Shown in pieces: positions 18,159 through 26,419 of a DNA stretch of 32,600 nucleotides; positions within the stretch are counted from its first letter, which is position 1, and each line of letters opens with the position of its first letter. The position numbers and the translations under genes were made by a program. A model generated the notes under the pieces. That model did no database searches, had not been told where the DNA came from, and was given only the letters and a program-made list of their open reading frames with translations. This stretch comes from Acetobacter fallax. GTDB lineage: Bacteria > Pseudomonadota > Alphaproteobacteria > Acetobacterales > Acetobacteraceae. The stretch is from NCBI RefSeq assembly GCF_011516735.1, contig NZ_WOSX01000038.1:1-32600 (forward strand). Reading direction: 5' to 3'.

Positions 18159-19477
18159 GCGGCACCGACGGCGCCGCGTATGATGCGGCGTTTCAGGGCG
18201 GCTTGCCGGAGCGCGTTGATTGCGTCGTCGTGGGTGGCGGCATTGTCGGCGTGTTTGCGGCCCTGGATCTGGCACGTGCGGGGCGCTCTGTCCTGCTGTG
18301 CGAGAAGGGCGGGATCGGGCTTGAACAATCCGGGCGAAACTGGGGCTGGTGCCGCACGATGGGCCGTGCGGCGGCGGAAATCCCCTTGAGCCGCGAGGCC
18401 CTCGACCGGTGGCGGACGCTTGAACCCGATGCCGGCGTGGACGTGGGCTTCCGGCAGTGTGGCACGCTGTATCTTGCCAAGAGTGCGGCTGATCTGCGGC
18501 GTTACGGTCGGTGGATCGAAACCGCTGCGACACGCGGCCATCACGACACCACGCTGCTCGACGCGCGTGAGGTCGAGACGTTTCTGCCGCCGGGTTCGGC
18601 ACCCTGGGCCGGGGGCATGCATACGTCATCGGACGGCCGGGCCGAGCCGGGACGCGCAGCACCCGTCGTGGCAGGGCTTGCGGTCCGCGCGGGCGCCATG
18701 ATCCGCACGGGATGCGCCGTGCGCGGGGTCGAAACGCATGGCGGCCGGGTGCAGGCTGTCGTCACCGAGCATGGCCGCGTTGCCTGCGGCCAGGTTCTGG
18801 TGGCCGGGGGTGTGTGGTCGCGCCTGCTGCTGCAGGGGATCGGGCTGTCGCTGCCGCAGCTTGGCGTCATTTCGACGGCGGCGCGCACGGCACCGACGGC
18901 CGCTGGGGCCGACATTCCCGATTGCGCGGTGGGTGGCCCGGATTTCGCATATCGCAGGCGCGATGATGGTGGATACACGATCGCCCGGCGCGGCGTTGCC
19001 CGCCACGACCTGTCGCGCGGCAGCCTCGCGCTCGGGCCGCGCTTCATGAAGTCCTGGCTGGGTGGAAGCGACAAGATCCGCTTTCGCCCGGACTGGAGCG
19101 GGCAGACATCGACCCTGATCGGATCGAAGAGCGTGCTCGGCGAGCGTTCCGTATTCGAGCAGTGCCGCACGCTCGATCCCGCACCGGAGCACGATGTGAT
19201 GCGCCAGGGCTTGCGGCGTCTGGTCAGAAATATATCGTCGTTCGAGGGTGTGCGGATCGCGCAGACGTGGGCCGGGATGATCGACGTGCTGCCCGATGCG
19301 GTTCCGGTCATCGATCGCAGCCGAATGATCGAGGGTTTGTATATCGCAACCGGGTTTTCCGGGCACGGTTTCGGTATCGCGCCTGCTGCGGGAAACTTGA
19401 TATGTCATATAATGTGCGGACAGGCGCCTACGGTCGATCCCGCGCCGTTCGCCGCCGCAAGGCACGGAACGCATTAG
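18155..19477 (+). CDS. FAD-dependent amino acid oxidase/dehydrogenase (DadA/sarcosine oxidase-like)
   Basis: 440 residues. N-terminal FAD-binding VVVGGGIVGVFAALDLA (24-40) with Glu50 at the end of the second strand, the SGRNWGWCRTMGR segment (59-71) seen in a subgroup of D-amino acid/secondary amine oxidoreductases, and the C-terminal GLYIATGFSGHGFGIAPAAG motif of the DAO fold. Such enzymes oxidise amino or imino acids to imine or keto acids, passing electrons to O2 or the quinone pool. The ATG at 18155 overlaps the hyuB stop. In this cluster it could turn a D-amino acid (for example D-cysteine to 3-mercaptopyruvate, the substrate of the sulfurtransferase) or open a saturated ring; the exact substrate is not visible from sequence. 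Confidence 0.87.
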   Translation: MSGTDGAAYDAAFQGGLPERVDCVVVGGGIVGVFAALDLARAGRSVLLCEKGGIGLEQSGRNWGWCRTMGRAAAEIPLSREALDRWRTLEPDAGVDVGFRQCGTLYLAKSAADLRRYGRWIETAATRGHHDTTLLDAREVETFLPPGSAPWAGGMHTSSDGRAEPGRAAPVVAGLAVRAGAMIRTGCAVRGVETHGGRVQAVVTEHGRVACGQVLVAGGVWSRLLLQGIGLSLPQLGVISTAARTAPTAAGADIPDCAVGGPDFAYRRRDDGGYTIARRGVARHDLSRGSLALGPRFMKSWLGGSDKIRFRPDWSGQTSTLIGSKSVLGERSVFEQCRTLDPAPEHDVMRQGLRRLVRNISSFEGVRIAQTWAGMIDVLPDAVPVIDRSRMIEGLYIATGFSGHGFGIAPAAGNLICHIMCGQAPTVDPAPFAAARHGTH

Positions 19478-19521
19478 ATGAATGATAGTGCAATGGTGGT
19501 TTGTTTGAGGAACCCGTGGCG

Positions 19522-20226
19522 ATGAGCAGGTTGGCGGCGATGAAAATTCCGCGTGCCCAGAAAGTCGGGCTTGCTCAATATACGGAAGATTGTCTGAAGC
19601 GGGAGCTTCTGGAGGGAAGGCTGCGTCCATCGGACCGTCTGGTCACGCGGGAACTGGCGGAGTTGCTGGGAACCAGCATCACGCCGGTTCGAGAAGCCCT
19701 GCTGCGGCTTGCGGCCATCGGTGTGCTGGAAGCGCTGCCGGCGCAGTCCTTTATGGTCCCATTCTTGAGCAGCGCGCGTTATCAGGAGCTTTCGGACATT
19801 CGCAAGGCCGTCGAGCCGCTGGCGGCATCCCGTGCGATGCACAACATGACCGCCAAGCGCCTGAATGAATTGCGTGCGATCCAGGAATCGTTTCAGGAGG
19901 CCAAGCGGCGCGGGCAGGTGGCGCAGGCGCTGGCGTTCAACCACAGCTTCCGCTTCGCGCTTTATGCGACGGCAGAAATGCCGGACTTGCTCGAGGTCAT
20001 AGAGAATCTCTGGCTGAAAATTGGGCCGACCCTCAATTTCCTGTTTCCGCAAGGCGATCTGAGCAGCACAGACAGCCATAATTACGACCGTCTGATTGCA
20101 GTCTTCGAGACCGGTGACGAGGCAGCCGTACGAGAGATCGTCAGCAACTCCATCGAGGAGGGGACGCGGATTATCGTCACCAATCTCGAGAAGGCGGCGG
20201 CATTGGCCGAGCCGGCGACGGCGTGA
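19522..20226 (+). CDS. GntR-family transcriptional regulator (FadR type, FCD domain)
   Basis: 234 residues. The N-terminal winged helix spans about 15-82, with LVTRELAELLGTSITPVREA followed by LLRLAAIGVLEALPAQSFMV; the rest is the all-helical FCD ligand-binding domain, including AFNHSFRFALYAT, which supplies a His of the usual metal/ligand pocket. The start at 19522 has GAGGAA 9 bp upstream; a TTG at 19501 is less likely. It lies between the FAD oxidase and SDR genes, so it is probably co-transcribed with the catabolic genes. FadR-type regulators bind short palindromes and release on binding a pathway acid, which fits the four GATATATSATATATC sites. A degraded version of that palindrome (19399-19413) lies just upstream of this gene. 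Confidence 0.9.
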   Translation: MSRLAAMKIPRAQKVGLAQYTEDCLKRELLEGRLRPSDRLVTRELAELLGTSITPVREALLRLAAIGVLEALPAQSFMVPFLSSARYQELSDIRKAVEPLAASRAMHNMTAKRLNELRAIQESFQEAKRRGQVAQALAFNHSFRFALYATAEMPDLLEVIENLWLKIGPTLNFLFPQGDLSSTDSHNYDRLIAVFETGDEAAVREIVSNSIEEGTRIIVTNLEKAAALAEPATA

Positions 20227-20253
20227 TCCTGCGTGCGAATGTGATGGTGATCT

Positions 20254-20961
20254 ATGCTGCCCGTTGAAAATCGTGTGGTTATGCTTAGTGGTGCGTCCGG
20301 CGGCGTCGGGCGCGGCATCCTGTACTGCCTGCTGGCGAACGGCTGGCGCGTCTCGGCGGGACTGCGCGACATCGGTGGATTGGACGATCTGGAAGCGCGC
20401 CCTGACCAGTTGCTGTGTGTACCCTATGATGCAGCATTGCCGGATGCGGGACAGCAGTGGGTTGCAGCGACGATTGCGCGGTTTGGTGCGATCGATGCCG
20501 TCATCAATGTCGCAGGGGTGTTGCTGCCGTCGCGGCTCGAGGACGAGGATGAAACCGCGCTGGACCAGAGCTGGGCGATCAACTTCAAGGCGCCGCTGCG
20601 GGTTGTGCGCGCGGCCTTTCCTGCGTTGCGCAGGGCAGGGCACGGGCGGGTAATCAATGTCTCGTCGTTATCGGGCAAGCGGGTTGCGAACACGAATATC
20701 GCCTATGCTGCCAGCAAGTTCGCGGTGACGGCGATGACGCATGTTATTCGTCGCGAAGGATGGGACGACGGCATTCGGGCAACAGCGATCTGCCCCGGTT
20801 TTGTCAACACGCCGATGGTCGCAGGCCATGTGGCCGTGGCGCCTGAGGACATGACGCAGCCGGAAGATCTGGCCGCGTTGACCGAGCTGACCTTGCGGAT
20901 GCCGAACACCGCGATCGTTGCGGAAATCCTCGTTAATTGCCGGCTCGAGGCCTCGCTGTAG
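20254..20961 (+). CDS. Short-chain dehydrogenase/reductase
   Basis: 235 residues with the classical SDR plan: cofactor loop SGASGGVGRG (12-21), structural NVAG (85-88), catalytic Ser138 in NVSSLSG, and YAASK (Tyr151, Lys155). The later segment ICPGFVNTPM is also standard. It should interconvert an alcohol and a ketone with NAD(P)H. It follows the regulator gene by 27 bp on the same strand and is probably the last gene of the hyuA operon. Which step it performs is unclear; reduction of a keto or hydroxy acid product is possible. Confidence 0.88.
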   Translation: MLPVENRVVMLSGASGGVGRGILYCLLANGWRVSAGLRDIGGLDDLEARPDQLLCVPYDAALPDAGQQWVAATIARFGAIDAVINVAGVLLPSRLEDEDETALDQSWAINFKAPLRVVRAAFPALRRAGHGRVINVSSLSGKRVANTNIAYAASKFAVTAMTHVIRREGWDDGIRATAICPGFVNTPMVAGHVAVAPEDMTQPEDLAALTELTLRMPNTAIVAEILVNCRLEASL

Positions 20962-21055
20962 GGCAGCATCGGGCGCTGCGATCGAGACAAACGACGTAAA
21001 ATATGGCGCACTCGTTGTTATATCGGAACATTCCGGTTGGCGACCACAAAATGGC

Positions 21056-21085
21056 TTGACGCCTCCAAAACACTCAAAATATATC
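21056..21085 (+). promoter_or_regulatory. Likely promoter of the TonB receptor gene, overlapped by operator
   Basis: TTGACG (21056-21061) and, 18 bp further, TATATC (21080-21085) resemble a sigma-70 promoter. The -10 lies inside the palindrome 21078-21092, as expected for repression. The transcript would have a leader of about 235 nt before the ATG at 21328. Confidence 0.45.
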
Positions 21086-21092
21086 ATATATT
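21078..21092. promoter_or_regulatory. Palindromic operator, site 3 (AATATAT-C-ATATATT)
   Basis: A perfect 7-1-7 palindrome differing from sites 1 and 2 only by a symmetric change of the outermost base pair. It lies in the region between the SDR and TonB receptor genes, centred 121 bp from site 4. Confidence 0.7.
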
Positions 21093-21198
21093 AGCTTATG
21101 CGGTTTATCTCTCACGTCTCGGCTTGAGTGGTTCGCGACGGCGCAACGATCGCTTGATGGCTGGCCGCCGTGGACAGCAAGTTACCGCGATCAGACGC

Positions 21199-21213
21199 GA
21201 TATATGATATTTC
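21199..21213. promoter_or_regulatory. Palindromic operator, site 4 (GATATAT-G-ATATTTC)
   Basis: Matches the site 1/2 palindrome at 14 of 15 positions. The pair of sites 3 and 4 upstream of the receptor gene could allow looping or control of two promoters. Confidence 0.65.
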
Positions 21214-21327
21214 ATTGTGTGGCCTATATCTCGTCGAAGACCTTAATTCTGTGGCCCGGAACTAATACTTCCGTTTTGTTGTGGGACTTGTGTGATGCGT
21301 CAGATTTTCAAAGGAGACCGATCCTCG

Positions 21328-23541
21328 ATGCGCATAAATGCTGCGTCGCGAGCATGGTTTTTCATGAGTGTTGCGATGTTGGCAGTACCTGTCTGCGCGC
21401 AAGCCGCACCAACGAGCACTGACAAGACGCCCGCGCATAAGAGGCCCGCAAGGCAAGCAGCGCCCGCGCTCCAGACCCGTCCCCAGGCGCCGGCCCAGCC
21501 TCAGGCGCAGCCCACGTCGGCCCCTGAAATGGTGGAAGTCCGTTCGACCGGCATCGTCAGCACCGGCGCGCGCTCGGCCGCGAAGCCCATGCAGATGTCC
21601 AATTCGCCCTTGAGCGACATCGCGATGGTCAGCCATTTCAACAACGAGGAAATCCGCCGCACGCCTGTCCACGTAACAGCCGATCTGCTGCGTTCAGTTC
21701 CGGGTTTTCAGGTTGACGACTATCAGGACGGCGGCATCGCGCAGGGAATCGGCGCGCGTGGTTGGTCGAGCGAGTCCGACGGCAACTATATCGCGACGTT
21801 CATCGACGGCTCGATCCGCAACGTATATTCCGGCATCCTCAACGGCTATAATGACCTCAACCCGCTGATCCCCGAATTGCTGGGGGGCATGACCGTTATT
21901 TCCGGGCCGTTCGATGCGCGTTATGGCGGCAATTATGCGAGTGCTGGCAGCATCATCATCACGACCCGCGATTATGTGAGGCCGGGCATCTCGGTGACGG
22001 GCGGCTCGTTCGGTCGGGCGCGGGCGCTCGTGACGCTGGGACGCCGCCTGAATTCCCATGCCTCGATCTATACGGCGGTGGAGGGGCTTTTCGACTCCGG
22101 CTATCGCCGCAACAGCGTGACGCGTCGGATCAACAGCTTCACGAAGTTCGTCGATCGGTTCAACGAGCGTGACACGCTGCGCGTGACGGCGCAGGCGTAT
22201 ATCACCGGCTATGGCCAGCCCTATTCGATCCCGCTGTCCTATATCCAGTCCGGGCGGATGTCGGAGCGCGACCCGCGATCCTATATCGATCGCGGCGCCA
22301 ATGACCAATACACGCTGAATGGCCAATTCGAGCATGTTTCCGGAAACTTCACGCTCGATGCAAACGTGTTCGTCAACAAGACCTGGCTGACGCGCTCCAC
22401 GACGACGGGCCTGCCCGGCACGACGAACGTGCAGCATCTGTATCTCGACGATCGCTATACCGTCGGCGCGACGGTCGATCCCTATTGGAAGTTCCGACTG
22501 CCCAACGGTGGTTCATGGGATTTCAAGGTCGGGGCCGGAACGCATGTCGATTTCGCGCGCAATTTCCATCAGTTGGGCGAGAACAACGTTGCCTATACTG
22601 CGGCAGTGCCGGGATATTACGGCAGTTTCCTGAACATGAACCGCTTCACGGAAATCGCGAACGGCGCCTATGCCTCGACCTCGATCAGCCCGCTGCGCTG
22701 GATCAAGATGACGGGAGGCATGCGCTATGACGACTTCATGTATTCGGTCAACGATACACGCTATGGAACGGGCGGGATCTCCCATCCTCGGGTCGCGACC
22801 CACACGGGCGCACCGTCGATCAAGGCAGCGCTTGCCATCAATCCAGTACCTTTCTGGACGGGGTTCCTGAACTACGGACAAAGCATCACCTCGCCTGACG
22901 CCAATACCGATATTCCGGTCAATTCGACCTTGCAGCCGTCGAAGCTCGGCAGTGAGGAAGCCGGTATGCGCTTCGACTACAAGCCGTTGAATGCCCATAT
23001 CCAGGGCAGCGCCTATGTCACGATCGATTCCAACGAAATCGGCTTCAATCAAGCGACCCTGACGCAGGCCAATCTTGGAAAGTCGCATCGCAGCGGCTAC
23101 GATGCGGACGGCGCCATCACGCTGATCAAGAGCAAACATGCGATCATCGATCTTCAGGCGAACTACAATTGGGTGCGCGCACGCCTCGTCAGCACACAGA
23201 CCAGCTTCATTCCAAACGTCGCGGACTGGATGGCCGGATATGGGGTGCACGCCACGTTCCCTATCACCGACCAGAAGGCAATCGACCTCAACGTCACGCA
23301 TCAGTTCATCGGTCCACAACCGCTCAATTCGGCACGGACCTACACCGCGCCGCAATATCAGCGCATCGCGACCCGCGTTTCCTACACCGATGCGCGCCTG
23401 TCGAACATGCGCATCTGGCTGTCGGGCATCGTGTTCCCCGGCAATCGGTTTGCGGAAGACGAGTGGATTTCAGGCTCGACGATCTACACCGCACCGCAGC
23501 CGCGCCTGACACTCGAGGGCGGGTTCTCGTTCGGGCTGTAA
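21328..23541 (+). CDS. TonB-dependent outer-membrane receptor
   Basis: 737 residues. The ATG at 21328 has AAGGAG 11 bp upstream; it gives a clear signal peptide (MRINAASRAWFFMSVAMLAV, then cleavage near AQA-AP). A Pro/Gln-rich linker (~residues 38-65) precedes EMVEVRSTG, a possible TonB box. The plug domain holds TADLLRSVPGFQVDDYQDGG, IDGSIRNVYSG and GPFDARYGGNYASAGSIIIT; the rest is a beta-barrel with alternating aromatic strands, ending GGFSFGL. Such receptors import large or scarce substrates with energy from TonB-ExbBD. It has two regulon operators upstream, so it should bring in the substrate of this cluster; it is not recognisably a siderophore-type receptor. The nearest relatives cannot be named from sequence alone. 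Confidence 0.93.
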   Translation: MRINAASRAWFFMSVAMLAVPVCAQAAPTSTDKTPAHKRPARQAAPALQTRPQAPAQPQAQPTSAPEMVEVRSTGIVSTGARSAAKPMQMSNSPLSDIAMVSHFNNEEIRRTPVHVTADLLRSVPGFQVDDYQDGGIAQGIGARGWSSESDGNYIATFIDGSIRNVYSGILNGYNDLNPLIPELLGGMTVISGPFDARYGGNYASAGSIIITTRDYVRPGISVTGGSFGRARALVTLGRRLNSHASIYTAVEGLFDSGYRRNSVTRRINSFTKFVDRFNERDTLRVTAQAYITGYGQPYSIPLSYIQSGRMSERDPRSYIDRGANDQYTLNGQFEHVSGNFTLDANVFVNKTWLTRSTTTGLPGTTNVQHLYLDDRYTVGATVDPYWKFRLPNGGSWDFKVGAGTHVDFARNFHQLGENNVAYTAAVPGYYGSFLNMNRFTEIANGAYASTSISPLRWIKMTGGMRYDDFMYSVNDTRYGTGGISHPRVATHTGAPSIKAALAINPVPFWTGFLNYGQSITSPDANTDIPVNSTLQPSKLGSEEAGMRFDYKPLNAHIQGSAYVTIDSNEIGFNQATLTQANLGKSHRSGYDADGAITLIKSKHAIIDLQANYNWVRARLVSTQTSFIPNVADWMAGYGVHATFPITDQKAIDLNVTHQFIGPQPLNSARTYTAPQYQRIATRVSYTDARLSNMRIWLSGIVFPGNRFAEDEWISGSTIYTAPQPRLTLEGGFSFGL

Positions 23542-23650
23542 CGCTCGGCGAAACTTCTGGAATCGCTGTCAGAATTCCCCTTTTGGCGTTTTTGTGATGC
23601 GCTGCCTTTCTGTTCTGATAGAGGACGCGATGGCGGCGGCGATCGACATA

Positions 23651-23850
23651 ATGCGGACGGAGTTTGATGCGGCGTGTCGCCACATGCTGGCACTGGCGCT
23701 GGTCTATGGAGAGCGTCGCGGGGCGATGCGGCCCGTTGGGTTGGGATGGATCGCCAGGCGCTACGGGACCGGGTCCGTCACTACAACAAGGGGGGGTGGC
23801 CGGGCAGTGCAATCGCACTTGGAGCCCTATAGCCGAGTTGTCCGTCCGCA
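23651..23850 (+). pseudogene. IS630-family transposase fragment, frameshifted
   Basis: MRTEFDA and ACRHMLALALVYGERRG in one frame, then GMDRQALRDRVRHYNKGG in the next, resemble the N-terminal helix-turn-helix region of IS630-type transposases (..LLALALVxxG..R..AA...GMDRQTLRDWVHRYN..). There is an internal deletion after EFDA, a frameshift between 23700 and 23746, and no catalytic domain; the IS5 element starts at 23856. The stretch from the receptor stop (23541) to 23650 contains nothing else I can support. Confidence 0.65.
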
Positions 23851-23855
23851 AAAAT

Positions 23856-25143
23856 GGAGAGATCGAAGAACCGTTGATTGATGCGTCTGGCTCCTGATTT
23901 CAGAGTTTTGGCGTGCTGATTGATGGCTCCTGGGGTGGCTTTCGCTCTGCGTTTTGAGCAGATCGGGAACGATCATCCGCTGGACTGCTACGCGTGGGCG
24001 TTAATCCTCTCGAGGAAGAGAAGGCGGCGCATATTATAGACGATATTGGCCAGCCCGATCCTCATGGTTGCACGAGTGATACCCACTGTCCGGATGAACA
24101 GTCCGGTCTGTGACTTCTGATCAGCAAAGACATGCTCGACACGTGACCGGATAACGGACTTTCCGGCGTTGGATTTCTGGATGTGCCGAGGCATAGGCTT
24201 GAGATGCGGCTTTTTCCTGTGGACCTTCGAGACAAAGCCCTGCTTCTCCATGAAGTCTTCGTTGGCTTTTGAGCGATAGGCTGTGTCTGCCCAGACTATT
24301 GAGGCCGTATTGGTTTTATCCAGCAAGCCCTCTCTCAATCGCGCACCATCACTGGCGGCGGCATCGGTTGTTTTCCATTTCCGGATCAACCGAAATTTTC
24401 GGTCGATGGAGACATGGGATTTGTAGCCAAAGAATGGGATGGCAAGATCTGTTGCGGGGATCGTCCCATCCTCCTGCCGCTTTGCTTTCGTGAACTTCAG
24501 CGTCCACCGCGCATGCCTGTCCTTGTGGGACAGCTTTGACGGCTTGTCCTGCCAGTCCTGTGGGATCCGCCCTTCACGCAGATCCGCTTTCTCAGCATTT
24601 GTGTTGCGCTGCCTGGGAGCCGCGACCAGCGTTGCATCCAGGATCTGCCCTGACATCGGGAGATAACCAGCGTTCCGCAGGGTTGCATCAAAGCGATTGA
24701 ACAGACCATCGACCGCACCCGCCTGTGTCAGACGCTCACGGAACAGCCAGACCGTTTTGGCATCGGGCACGCGATCTGACAGCCCCAGACCGAGGAAACG
24801 CATGAAAGACAGGCGGTCATTGATCAGATATTCCGTCCGTTCATCGGACAGATTATTCAGCGTCTGGATCACCAGGATTTTGAACATCAGCACCGGATCA
24901 AACGGCGGACGGCCGCCTTTGCTCCCGTCCGCATAGGCCAGAGCCTTCTCCAGGTCAGGACGGAATACTTCAAAATCCACAGTCCGGGAAAACGCTTCGA
25001 GCTGGTCACCAAGCCCACTCAGACGAGCCAGGCGATCTTCAACATCAAAAAAACCGGGCTGCATCATCATCCATCCCTCATCGTAAGATGAACGATGGAA
25101 TCACACACAGGGCCTCATAACCAGAGAGTTTTTCGAACCCTCC
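23856..25143 (-). mobile_element. Complete IS5-family insertion sequence
   Basis: A 1288-bp element around the intact transposase gene. Its left transposase-side end (25143 inward) reads GGAGGGTTCGAAAAAC; its other end (23856 inward) reads GGAGAGATCGAAGAAC, an imperfect inverted repeat. The identity of the latter end is supported by CTGATTTC at the same offset as in the 680 copy. No target duplication is seen (AAAT on one side, ACGT on the other), and the flanks are two different mobile remnants, so a deletion or rearrangement followed insertion. Confidence 0.85.
23988..25070 (-). CDS. IS5-family transposase, intact
   Basis: 360 residues starting MMMQPGFFDVEDRLARLSGL. It contains the N-terminal DUF772-type region (GGRPPFDPVLMFKILVIQTL, LGLGLSDRVPDAKTVWLFRE) and the DDE core: Asp145 in QILDATLV, Asp262 in WADTAYRS and Glu312 in RSRVEHVFA. 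No stops or shifts, so it is probably active and could act in trans on the related partial copies at both ends of the window, which share its ends. Confidence 0.93.
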   Translation of the reverse strand: MMMQPGFFDVEDRLARLSGLGDQLEAFSRTVDFEVFRPDLEKALAYADGSKGGRPPFDPVLMFKILVIQTLNNLSDERTEYLINDRLSFMRFLGLGLSDRVPDAKTVWLFRERLTQAGAVDGLFNRFDATLRNAGYLPMSGQILDATLVAAPRQRNTNAEKADLREGRIPQDWQDKPSKLSHKDRHARWTLKFTKAKRQEDGTIPATDLAIPFFGYKSHVSIDRKFRLIRKWKTTDAAASDGARLREGLLDKTNTASIVWADTAYRSKANEDFMEKQGFVSKVHRKKPHLKPMPRHIQKSNAGKSVIRSRVEHVFADQKSQTGLFIRTVGITRATMRIGLANIVYNMRRLLFLERINAHA

Positions 25144-25720
25144 ACGTCCTGCCCGCAGATCAGCTCTCTCACCGTTGGTATTGCGTTGCTTTGGAGCTGC
25201 CACCGGCGTGGCATCAAGGATCTGACCGGACATCGGAAGGTAGCCTGCGTCGCGCAGGATCGCGTCAAAACGATCAAACAGTCTTTCAATCGCACTGGCC
25301 CGTGTCAGACGCTCACGAAACAGCCAGACCGCTTTGGCATCGGGCACCCGATCCGACAATCCCAGCCTGAAAAAACGCATGAAGGACAGGTGGTCATTGA
25401 TCAGATACTCCGTCCGTTCATCGGAGAGACTATTCAGCGCCTGGATCACCAGGATCCTGAACATCAGAACCGGATCAAAAGGCGGGCGTCCGCCTTCTCC
25501 CATCTGAATACGCCAGAGCTTTTCCCAGATCAGGGCGGAAAGCTTCAAAACCTACAGTCCGGGCAAACGCTTCGAGTTGATCACCAAGACCGCTCAGCCG
25601 AGCAAGCCGCTCCTTCAACATCAAAGAAACCAGACTGCTTCATCATCCACCCTTCATCACAAGATGAAAGATTGAATCATAGGAAACCCATCAAAACCAA
25701 AGAGTTTTTTAGAACCCTCC
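25144..25720 (-). mobile_element. Truncated IS5 copy (transposase N-terminal half)
   Basis: Minus-strand remnant of the same family. From 25720 (terminal repeat GTTTTTTAGAACCCTCC) inward it starts KQSGFFDVE, then suffers a +1 shift near 25610 and a compensating shift near 25505, and continues GGRPPFDPVLMFRILVIQAL to QRNTNGERADLRAG, where the complete IS5 element cuts it at 25143. The catalytic residues after the first Asp are gone. Confidence 0.82.
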
Positions 25721-25935
25721 AGGTTTTTAACCACGTCGTAATGGCAGGATCCGCAATCCTGTCGCCGGCACTGGCAAGCCGCACCCTCTCGCTATCGGCG
25801 CTGGAGACCCTGCTGGGCAGTCTCGGGCGCAATGATCCGCAGGGGTCGCTGGCGGAAGCATGGCGGCGCATCGAACTCGCCCGCCATGCCAGGAAGTCCC
25901 GCGATGTTCAGCCGGTCATTTCTTCTTCGAGGTAG
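25721..25935 (+). pseudogene. 3' end of an unknown gene cut by the IS5 copy
   Basis: Directly after the IS end an open frame runs VFNHVVMAGSAILSPALASR then TLSLSALETLLGSLGRNDPQ and GSLAEAWRRIELARHARKSR to a stop at 25935. Codon use is like a real gene and there is no ribosome-binding site before the only ATG (25741), so I read it as the C-terminus of a gene truncated by the insertion. It overlaps the convergent gene end by 28 bp. I do not recognise it. Confidence 0.4.
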
Positions 25936-26342
25936 TCGAGCAGCTCGGTCGTTTCCTCGTCGGTGAGCATCAGTCCCCGGCAGGCCTCATTGTCGCGGGG
26001 GAAGTCGACAGGTTCGCCGCCGAAATCACGGTTGCCAGCGCTGATCCAGAGAACCCGATCCGGTTCATTGGGATCGTAGTCCAGACGCACACCCAGGCCG
26101 TCACCAAGATTGATGAAATCCGAGAACAGGTCATCCTCGCAACGAAGCGGCAGCGTGCCAATCTCAACGCCCACCCATCGTTTCGGGAAGCGCGCTCGCA
26201 GAAGGTCAGTGAGCTGGCGTGTGTGCGGCCGCAGATCCTTCGGATCCCGCACCGGTGTCGGTGGTTCAAGTGGCGGGAGAAAACCTGCCTCTTCGTCAGA
26301 CCAGTCCTCGGGCTCAATCGCCGGCGCAGGCTTCTTCGCCAT
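25908..26342 (-). CDS. Hypothetical acidic protein
   Basis: 144 residues, cytoplasmic, strongly acidic, with a Pro/Glu-rich N-terminus (PAPAIEPEDWSDEEAGFLPP) and an acidic C-terminus (DEETTELLDYLEEEMTG). AAGGA lies upstream of the ATG. No motif I recognise. It is the outermost gene of three minus-strand genes (25908-27361) that may form an operon. Confidence 0.65.
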   Translation of the reverse strand: MAKKPAPAIEPEDWSDEEAGFLPPLEPPTPVRDPKDLRPHTRQLTDLLRARFPKRWVGVEIGTLPLRCEDDLFSDFINLGDGLGVRLDYDPNEPDRVLWISAGNRDFGGEPVDFPRDNEACRGLMLTDEETTELLDYLEEEMTG

Positions 26343-26419
26343 AAATCAGACGTCCTTATAACAAATCAGATACAGTTAAAAACCGAAGTCCCGACCGGAA
26401 CCAGAGGGGATCAGAGCCA

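Noticed and set aside
17394..19630. Long antisense frames opposite hyuB, the FAD oxidase and the regulator (17394-18662, 18626-19630)
   Set aside because: Low-complexity Arg/Pro/His products with no recognisable motif, mirrored by well-supported genes on the plus strand.
21056..21213. Siderophore uptake (Fur-type control) for the TonB receptor
   Set aside because: No Fur-box-like sequence; the regulon palindrome occupies the promoter instead.
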